Shown here in pieces: positions 14,961 through 20,232 of a stretch of DNA of 20,232 nucleotides. This DNA comes from Bacteroidota bacterium. GTDB lineage: Bacteria; Bacteroidota; Bacteroidia; Bacteroidales; UBA12481. The notes under the pieces are model-generated. The model was not told the DNA's origin and searched no databases. It saw only the letters and a program-made list of their open reading frames with translations. The DNA lies in assembly GCA_030592205.1 (NCBI GenBank), contig JAUVKA010000014.1, forward strand, positions 1 to 20,232. Reading direction: 5' to 3'. Both the position numbers and the translations under genes were made by a program. Numbering within the stretch: position 1 is the first letter of the stretch; every line of letters begins with the position of its first letter.

Positions 14961-15330
14961 AGCCTTGCCAGCCAGATTGAAGGCTAGCATAGCTTCTTCC
15001 AATAATTCTTTGGTCTTTGCCAGATCCACCAGGAAGAAAAATGAATCCGGCTGGAGAAAATAAATTTTAAATGCATGATATCATCTTTAATATCAAAACT
15101 CAATGGCTAAGGCAGACTTTGCTAATAATAATGCCTATCACTTATATACCAGTTGGCAAATCAAAACATTAATGGAATCGGAAAGTTTTTTTCAACATAA
15201 ATCGTAAATGGCTGATAATGTGGAGCAAGAAAAAAGGCGTGAGGCTTAAGTAGAGACGCATACTTGCGTCTCATTTTTCGCATACATGCGTCACATTTTT
15301 ACGACAGAAGCTATTCTCCAAAAGGTAGAT
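14961..15330. repeat. Composite repeat block: hairpins, YQQL relic, palindromes, DLPFGE relic
   Basis: The gene-free stretch 14857-15467 is mostly repeats. A 13-bp imperfect hairpin is at 14961-14994. A second hairpin, 15019-15051, matches 4581-4614. A YQQL/NPLMF/NWYI relic broken by a stop lies at 15143-15230. GAGACGCA palindrome 15253-15272 is followed by a smaller CGCAT-AC-ATGCG at 15279-15290. An NRGFSNFYSFDLPFGE relic follows at 15310-15364 (minus strand). 14975-15235 matches 4544-4800, and 15143-15330 matches 13066-13258. Confidence 0.75.
15253..15272. repeat. Second copy of palindrome GAGACGCA-TACT-TGCGTCTC
   Basis: Identical to 13177-13196, and followed 6 bp later by a related shorter palindrome, CGCAT-AC-ATGCG (15279-15290). 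Confidence 0.7.
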
Positions 15331-15460
15331 CAAAAGAATAAAAATTCGAGAATCCCCGGTTAAGTTCAAAAATCCCACGCACTTTCCCCTAAGCATATCC
15401 AGTTGAAATATTTGCAATAATTTATGTTGCACATGAATATTTTGTGTATTTGTGTAAATA
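15306..15460. repeat. Left copy of a ~155-bp direct repeat flanking the ATPase gene
   Basis: Matches 17041-17193 at most positions by eye, including ATTCGAGAATCCCCGGTTA and the end TTTTGTGTATTTGTGTAAAT. On the minus strand its first part encodes NRGFSNFYSFDLPFGE and a stop. Its right end sits directly before the small ORF at 15468 and may carry a promoter (T-rich TTTG elements near 15412 and 15442), but no exact TAnnTTTG is present. Confidence 0.8.
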
Positions 15461-15467
15461 TTCAGTT

Positions 15468-15620
15468 ATGACAGATAATATTACAAGAACAGCAAAATTT
15501 AATTTCTGGACGGGAGATATACCAGTACCGGGGATTTTAATATCTGTACTTGATTTTTTAAAGGCTTTCTTTTATTTTATCCTTGTTTTTTTAAAGGTTT
15601 CGTTATACTTTAGCAAGTAA
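15468..15620 (+). CDS. Possible 50-residue membrane peptide
   Basis: The ORF from the ATG at 15468 to the TAA at 15620 encodes a short polar N-terminus (MTDNITRTAKFNFWTGDIPV), then a long hydrophobic stretch from PGILISVLDF to KAFFYFILVFLKVSLYFSK, enough for one TM helix. It starts 8 bp after the left direct repeat and ends 17 bp before the ATPase gene, so it would be cotranscribed. No family recognised; size and hydrophobicity would also suit chance coding in AT-rich DNA. Confidence 0.4.
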   Translation: MTDNITRTAKFNFWTGDIPVPGILISVLDFLKAFFYFILVFLKVSLYFSK

Positions 15621-15637
15621 ATATATGAATCGACCTG

Positions 15638-16933
15638 ATGAAACGAAATATTACGGATAAGCTAATTCAATGGAAATCAAGCTCCCGACGGAAACCTCTA
15701 TTAGTCAGAGGTGCCAGACAGGTTGGAAAAACATATTCCATAATGGAATTCGGTAAATCGCATTTCAATGGAAATGTACACTCTTTCAATTTTGAGAAAA
15801 ATCCGGAATTTCATCCAATTTTCGAGCAAAACCTGGATAGCAACCGTATTCTATCAGAATTGGAGCTTCTTATAAATAAAAGAATCATACCAGGCAAAGA
15901 CCTTCTCTTTTTCGATGAGATACAGGAATGTCCTAAGGCCATTATGGCATTACGATATTTTTATGAGGAAAATCCAAAACTTCATGTAATTGCGGCAGGG
16001 TCACTACTCGAATTTGCATTAAAAGATATTTCATTTCCTGTAGGCAGGTTACAAATGCTTTTTATGCAAGCCATGAATTTTGAAGAGTTCCTAATTGCCA
16101 TGGGTAAAGGCCTGCTGGCAGAAAAATTACAACAACCCGACAACCAACTATCAGACACAGTTATTCAGATGATTAATAATGAGATGAATAATTATTTTGT
16201 AGTAGGGGGAATGCCAGAGTGTGTCAGCACTTTTAAAAATACAGGTAGCTTCATTGAAGTAATAAATATTCAATCGGATTTAATTGCCACTTACCGCCAG
16301 GACTTTTCGAAATATGCCGGACATTCTGATAAGCGGTGTTTGAGCTCTGTATTAAATTCTGTAGCCCGGAAAACAGGAGAGCAAATAAAATATTCAAAAC
16401 TTGATGAAAACTACACAAACCCCACTATTAAAAAGGCTTTTGATTTATTGGAAACTGCTCGATTGTTCACGAAAGTTAGAGCCGCATCGCCCTCAGGAAT
16501 ACCTCTTGGCATTAACTCCTCTGAAAAGAAATTCAAAACAATCTTCTTGGATATTGGCATTTTATCCAAGCTAAATGGGTTCTATTCAGACAAAAATATA
16601 AGCAAGGAGAAATTCGCCTCAGCTTATAATGGAAAAATGGCAGAACAATTTGTTGGACAACAACTTCGTGCAGCAACCAACAGAGAGATATACTACTGGG
16701 CCAGAGAGGCGCGTGGAAGTAGTGCTGAAACAGATTATCTAATTGAAAAAAATGGGGAAATAATACCTATTGAGGTAAAAAGCGGAAAATCAGGAAGTCT
16801 AAAAAGCTTGCATCTATTATTAGAGGCATTTCCAAATATTAAGACGGCTCTTGTTTTCACCGAGGATAAATATGGGGAACTTTCTGAAAAAAAAATAAAA
16901 TTTCTCCCTTTGTTTCTTGCAGGTTCAGTTTAA
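15638..16933 (+). CDS. AAA_14 / DUF4143 family ATP-binding protein
   Basis: 431 residues. N-terminal P-loop ATPase: Walker A GARQVGKT at 25-32, Walker B LLFFDE at 89-94, AAGSLLEF sensor-like segment at 119-126, and the family-typical GGMPE at 190-194. The C-terminal DUF4143 part has a PD-(D/E)XK-like signature: Glu336 in AEQFVGQQL, ETD 364-366, and EVKSGKSGSLKSL 379-391. Family members are common in Bacteroidota and archaea, variable in copy number, and of poorly known role; an archaeal-type MoxR or STAND label would be wrong. The gene lies between two ~155-bp direct repeats (15306-15460 and 17041-17193), which suggests arrival or duplication by recombination. A complete, apparently intact gene. 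Confidence 0.93.
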   Translation: MKRNITDKLIQWKSSSRRKPLLVRGARQVGKTYSIMEFGKSHFNGNVHSFNFEKNPEFHPIFEQNLDSNRILSELELLINKRIIPGKDLLFFDEIQECPKAIMALRYFYEENPKLHVIAAGSLLEFALKDISFPVGRLQMLFMQAMNFEEFLIAMGKGLLAEKLQQPDNQLSDTVIQMINNEMNNYFVVGGMPECVSTFKNTGSFIEVINIQSDLIATYRQDFSKYAGHSDKRCLSSVLNSVARKTGEQIKYSKLDENYTNPTIKKAFDLLETARLFTKVRAASPSGIPLGINSSEKKFKTIFLDIGILSKLNGFYSDKNISKEKFASAYNGKMAEQFVGQQLRAATNREIYYWAREARGSSAETDYLIEKNGEIIPIEVKSGKSGSLKSLHLLLEAFPNIKTALVFTEDKYGELSEKKIKFLPLFLAGSV

Positions 16934-17313
16934 CAATATCTCTGATTTGAAGCAGAGGGACATCGAGTCTCCGATTCTTTCGTCCCCAGTGTAATAACGA
17001 ATCCTGGCAACAGCCAGCTCCTATTGAATTTCAAATCTTCAGAAACTATTCTCCAAAAGGCAAATCAAAAGAATAAAAATTCGAGAATCCCCGGTTATGT
17101 TCATAACCCCACTCACTTTCCCCAAAACATATCCAGTTGAATATTTGCAATAATTTATGTTGTACATGAATATTTTGTGTATTTGTGTAAATAGTGCTCC
17201 CACCTGGCCTAATATGTCCTCATTTAAAAAACAGGACATATCAAAATTGCCAGAAAATTATGATTCATATAGATTTAATGTAGAAATCAAATCTAATCCT
17301 AAAACGCACCAAC
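16934..17313. repeat. Gene-free stretch with right copy of the direct repeat and a hairpin
   Basis: 16940-16957 (CTCTG...CAGAG) and 16957-16986 (GGGAC...GTCCC) are small hairpins that may end the ATPase transcript; no T run follows. 16998-17062 matches 10468-10540. 17041-17193 is the right copy of the ~155-bp repeat, including an EHNRGFSNFYSFDLPFGE relic on the minus strand. 17212-17241 is a separate dyad. No gene is supported here. Confidence 0.75.
17212..17241 (+). promoter_or_regulatory. Perfect 9-bp dyad ahead of the T9SS gene
   Basis: ATATGTCCT (17212-17220) and AGGACATAT (17233-17241) are exact inverse complements around a 12-nt loop, 72 bp before the ATG at 17314. Could be an operator or a leader hairpin. 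No T run follows. Confidence 0.45.
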
Positions 17314-17925
17314 ATGAAAAAGCAAATCTTTATTCTGCTTTTGACAGCAATTGTTTCTTTTCCAGTCTCGAGTCAGGTTTTTTACCTTAACTCCAATCTG
17401 CCTCAAGTTTTAAAGGCTGATGCCGGTCAGGATAATTTCATCGATCCGGGCGACAGTATACAGATCGGGGGATATCCTGCTGCCCTGGATGGTTATGGTA
17501 ATTATACCTATTACTGGGAGCCTTCAACAGGAGTCTCTGATCCCACAGTGGCCAATCCCTGGATAAACCCGAGTGAAACAACAACTTATGTCCTGACAGT
17601 GAGTGATGGACATCACTGTGTTGCAATGGATGAAGCGCTTGTTAAGGTTGGAGCTTCAGGATTGGATGAAGCAACAAATAAACTTGAGATATCTGTTTAT
17701 CCTAATCCGGCTAGTGATTTTGTGAATATCCTTATAAAAGGGCATTCAGGCCGGGTTAATCTGAAAATCGTAAATGGCCTGGGACAGGGGATTCTGAAGA
17801 GAGAGGCTGTTCAACAGAGTGAAATCCTATTCAGCATTGATACATGGCAATGGAAGAAGGGGATGTATTACCTTATTGTCCAGACTCCTGAAAAGGTTGA
17901 AGTACAATCTCTTATAATTCTTTAA
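17314..17925 (+). CDS. Secreted protein with PKD-like domain and T9SS sorting tail
   Basis: 203 residues. The signal peptide MKKQIFILLLTAIVSFPVSS is cut before QVFY. Residues about 33-112 are a PKD/Ig-like beta sandwich (DAGQDNFIDPGDSIQIGG, YYWEPSTGVSDPTVANPWI, TTTYVLTVSDGHHC), of the kind that reads as ADAG.D..I..GDS..L in Bacteroidota surface proteins. The T9SS type A tail begins at ISVYPNPASD (126-135) and ends in VQSLIIL. It is followed 16 bp later by the large FISUMP protein gene, so probably an operon whose products share a surface route. The dyad at 17212-17241 lies in its leader. Role unknown; adhesin-like or structural is a guess. Confidence 0.88.
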   Translation: MKKQIFILLLTAIVSFPVSSQVFYLNSNLPQVLKADAGQDNFIDPGDSIQIGGYPAALDGYGNYTYYWEPSTGVSDPTVANPWINPSETTTYVLTVSDGHHCVAMDEALVKVGASGLDEATNKLEISVYPNPASDFVNILIKGHSGRVNLKIVNGLGQGILKREAVQQSEILFSIDTWQWKKGMYYLIVQTPEKVEVQSLIIL

Positions 17926-17941
17926 CCCAAAACCGAATAAA

Positions 17942-20232
17942 ATGAAGACGATCAATAAAACAGTTAGGATATTAATTCTGGGGTTTGCTTTTTTGGGATT
18001 AAGCCAAGTGTCAAATGCTCAAAGCATTCAGATAAAAGCGACATACTACGGAGATAAATTTGTCAATAAGGGTGATACAGTTGAAATGGTTCTGATTAAT
18101 GGGCGGGGAGATTATCAATGGCAGCAATCGTACGACCAGGAGAACTGGGAAAATATTACTGGGGCTAATACGACAAGTATTTCTACCCGGATTGACAGTA
18201 CGGTATGGTTTAGGGTAAAGATGGATGAGGAGAATTGTGATCCGGCTTTTTCTGAAATCGGTTCAGTGGTTCCAATGTTGATAAGCGAAGAAACAGTTGT
18301 ATTGGACTCAGAGAGCCTGGAGATTCATAGTGATTCGGTGGAATTGAGTCAGGGAATATACAGGATGAGTACAAGTCAGGATATTGACCCTCAGCCTGGA
18401 GAAGTTCTTGTGGGACAGAATGATAAAGGCTTTATTAGAAAGGTTGAAAGTGCCACGAAAAATGGTGATGAATGGGTAGTAATAACAACACAGGGGACCC
18501 TTGAGGATGTTATTGATGAGATATCATTAAGTGATTCGCTGGTAATTGATATCAATGGAGGAGGGATGAAAACAGCTGATGTTAATGGACAGGAAGTACC
18601 AGTGAAGCTGACTTATGCTGCTCCAGGCCTTAATTTGAAATCGGGTACTGAGGGCATATCCCTGGGATCTATGGTTTTGGTAGATGAAGACACTGGGGAC
18701 GGTCATATTTATGCTTCTATTGAATCGGGGCTTATAATATTTAATCCGGTGTTCAGAAGGCGGCTTGACGTAAGAATGAATAACGGGCTTGAATATTTTT
18801 TGTTTTCTGTATCAGGAGAAATGGATATCACAGCGGATATTTCTTTGGAATCAAGCGGGGCAACAAACCCACAGATTAATGCAATTAATTTATTTACAGC
18901 CGAAATAGGGCCTGTGATGATAGGTCCGATTACGACACATATAAGTATTGATTTTGTACTAAACAGTGAAATTGTAACAGGAGGAACCGGGACTTTCAGC
19001 ATCGGGTATGAATCAAGTTTCATAACAGACTATGGGGCATCATATTACCATCTTCATAATCCAAAGTGGACTGCAATATGGGAGAAAAGCAATGAATCGG
19101 TAGTTACACCACCTGAATTTGAACTTGAATCAACAGCATCTTTTAATATTGATGTCAATCCGGTCCTAAATATGGAAATTGCTGGTGTTCAGACTGCTTA
19201 TTTGAGTTTAAATAACTATTTGAAGGGTGAGGGCAGTTTCGGAGCTGAAGGCTGGACAACATCTGCCCACGCGGGTACAGGGTCGAGTGTAGCCTATGAT
19301 GTTGATGTTATTGGGTATGATGTAGTCCCTGCACAATTTGAAAATTCCACTGAGGAGTGGCTAATTTATGAAGCCAGTGGTAATGAGGGATCGCCAATAG
19401 TGAGTACACATAGTGCCGAGAAGGTTGAAAGGGACAGCTATATCCTGAAAGGAAGGGTAGATGTTGACAAGGGAACACAAATTAGCCGTGTTGGTTTTTG
19501 CTGGGGTACAGAACCGGCTCCTGATTTTGAGGATAATACATTTGAATTAGCTTCTGTGGAGTATAGTTTTGATCACCTACTGGAAAATCTATCTCTTGAT
19601 CAAACCTATTATTTCAGGGCATTTGCCGAGAATCCTGCTGGTGTGGGCTGGGGCGGAGATCAGGAATTCAGTACTGTTGTAGAGCCTCCAAGCGTACAAA
19701 CAACACCTCCATACAATATAATGGCTCTAAGTGCATGGGCAGGAGGCGTTGTGCTTGATGATGGGGGTGCTGAGGTAACTGAAAGAGGCATTTGCTGGGA
19801 CACGAAGGGAGATCCGGATCTTGGGAACCATGTAATACCGGTTGGCAGCGGTACAGGATCCTTTGAATGTGAGATGGATGCACTTTATTGCGCTAATTTC
19901 GAATCATACTACGTGAGGGCCTATGCAATCAACAGTGCGGGGACAGCCTATGGCGAATTAAGGCATTTTGGAACCAAGGACAACGATGGGATTTTCGTAG
20001 ACCCAAGAGACGGAAATGGATATTACTGGATACGATACGGTGAACAGGACTGGATGATCAATAACCTTGCATACTTGCCATCGGTTTCACCTGAAACGGA
20101 TGGGTCAGAGGTAGAATCAAGGTACTACGTTTATGGTTACCAGGGAGACAATGTGCCGGATGCTAAACTTACAGGGGGCTGGGAACATTACAAAACCCTG
20201 TATAACTGGACGGCCGCCATGGATGCCTGTCC
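17942..20232 (+). CDS. Large FISUMP-domain surface protein, 3' end outside the window
   Basis: 763 codons are open from the ATG at 17942 to the window edge, with no stop. The N-terminus is a signal peptide (KTVRILILGFAFLGLSQVSNA). Residues about 30-115 resemble an Ig-like domain (WQQSYDQENWENITGANTTS). A long beta-rich middle (about 120-480) has no recognised family. Two fibronectin III-like domains follow (about 483-578 and 580-678, each with the GxCWG/D...Y.RA.A.N..G pattern). A FISUMP domain begins near 680: DGNGYYWIRYGEQDWMINNL, then YNWTAAMDACP at the edge. FISUMP proteins are exported and often lipoproteins or T9SS cargo. It lies 16 bp after the T9SS gene. A missing C-terminal tail may hold a sorting domain. 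Confidence 0.88.
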   Translation, partial: MKTINKTVRILILGFAFLGLSQVSNAQSIQIKATYYGDKFVNKGDTVEMVLINGRGDYQWQQSYDQENWENITGANTTSISTRIDSTVWFRVKMDEENCDPAFSEIGSVVPMLISEETVVLDSESLEIHSDSVELSQGIYRMSTSQDIDPQPGEVLVGQNDKGFIRKVESATKNGDEWVVITTQGTLEDVIDEISLSDSLVIDINGGGMKTADVNGQEVPVKLTYAAPGLNLKSGTEGISLGSMVLVDEDTGDGHIYASIESGLIIFNPVFRRRLDVRMNNGLEYFLFSVSGEMDITADISLESSGATNPQINAINLFTAEIGPVMIGPITTHISIDFVLNSEIVTGGTGTFSIGYESSFITDYGASYYHLHNPKWTAIWEKSNESVVTPPEFELESTASFNIDVNPVLNMEIAGVQTAYLSLNNYLKGEGSFGAEGWTTSAHAGTGSSVAYDVDVIGYDVVPAQFENSTEEWLIYEASGNEGSPIVSTHSAEKVERDSYILKGRVDVDKGTQISRVGFCWGTEPAPDFEDNTFELASVEYSFDHLLENLSLDQTYYFRAFAENPAGVGWGGDQEFSTVVEPPSVQTTPPYNIMALSAWAGGVVLDDGGAEVTERGICWDTKGDPDLGNHVIPVGSGTGSFECEMDALYCANFESYYVRAYAINSAGTAYGELRHFGTKDNDGIFVDPRDGNGYYWIRYGEQDWMINNLAYLPSVSPETDGSEVESRYYVYGYQGDNVPDAKLTGGWEHYKTLYNWTAAMDAC

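Noticed and set aside
13066..15330. CRISPR or integron array as the explanation of the repeats
   Set aside because: Repeats are long, degenerate and unevenly spaced by whole genes. No cas or integrase gene and no attC-like pairing beyond simple palindromes.
15400..15470. Exact Bacteroidota promoter in the left direct repeat
   Set aside because: TTTG is present, but the -7 element is only TGTATTTG or a shifted ATATTTTG, with wrong spacing; kept as possible only.
15638..16933. ATPase as part of a defence system
   Set aside because: DUF4143 ATPases occur singly in many genomes and no restriction, toxin or CRISPR partner is next to it; only a possible membrane ORF is nearby.
17039..17239. Minus-strand open frame of 66 codons
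   Set aside because: It runs through the ~155-bp direct repeat and the dyad in a different frame from the DLPFGE relic. No conserved motif or signal.
18709..19023. Minus-strand open frame of 104 codons
   Set aside because: Lies wholly inside the FISUMP-protein gene, whose frame is open with clear domains; a shadow frame.

Overview
The window looks like a piece of a Bacteroidota chromosome. The evidence is AT-rich DNA, two proteins with type IX secretion (Por/T9SS) C-terminal sorting tails, a FISUMP-type surface protein, Bacteroidota-style lipoproteins, one exact TTTG-N19-TAnnTTTG promoter, and the hpt-adk-obgE gene order. No rRNA, tRNA, CRISPR array, transposase or integrase gene was recognised.

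Layout. Positions 1-2925 (+) form a housekeeping operon: hpt (5' end cut off by the window), adk, obgE, and a cytoplasmic YD-repeat-like protein. Positions 2964-8905 (-) hold, in order of transcription, a 77-codon ORF, a carboxypeptidase-regulatory-domain secreted protein, a membrane-anchored TPR-CHAT protease-like protein, a small secreted protein and a lipoprotein. Positions 8928-10459 (+), divergent from these, carry a small proline/glycine-rich ORF broken by a frameshift, a terminator-like hairpin, an ECF-type sigma factor, and an overlapping gene for a membrane protein with a periplasmic TPR domain in the position of an anti-sigma factor. Positions 10544-14856 (-) hold a Trp-rich T9SS cargo protein, two small secreted proteins and a second lipoprotein. 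Positions 15468-20232 (+) hold a 50-codon membrane ORF, an AAA/DUF4143 ATPase, a T9SS cargo protein, and a large FISUMP surface protein that runs off the window.

Two things go beyond ordinary annotation. First, the CHAT protein, sigma factor, membrane TPR protein and small Pro/Gly-rich peptide look like one envelope-facing regulatory or proteolytic module; its function is inferred only. Second, the minus-strand envelope genes are arranged as repeated modules that share their edges. Each opens with an ~85-bp sequence that can encode a degenerate YQQL...FVEKNFQNPL...WY peptide, and three of the four close with a relic of the C-terminus (...DLPFGE, stop) of the protein at 7263-8615. The larger copies add palindromic GAGACGCA elements. 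Upstream of both small-secreted/lipoprotein gene pairs lies a structured leader with two interleaved stems (pseudoknot topology). The strands of these stems differ in sequence between the two copies, but the pairing is kept.

The window also contains several homopolymer tracts that sit at, or would cause, frame changes: A8 at the start of the 14378-14856 gene, C9 in the sigma gene, and A9 in the small ORF before it. They may be sequencing errors, decay, or slippage switches.
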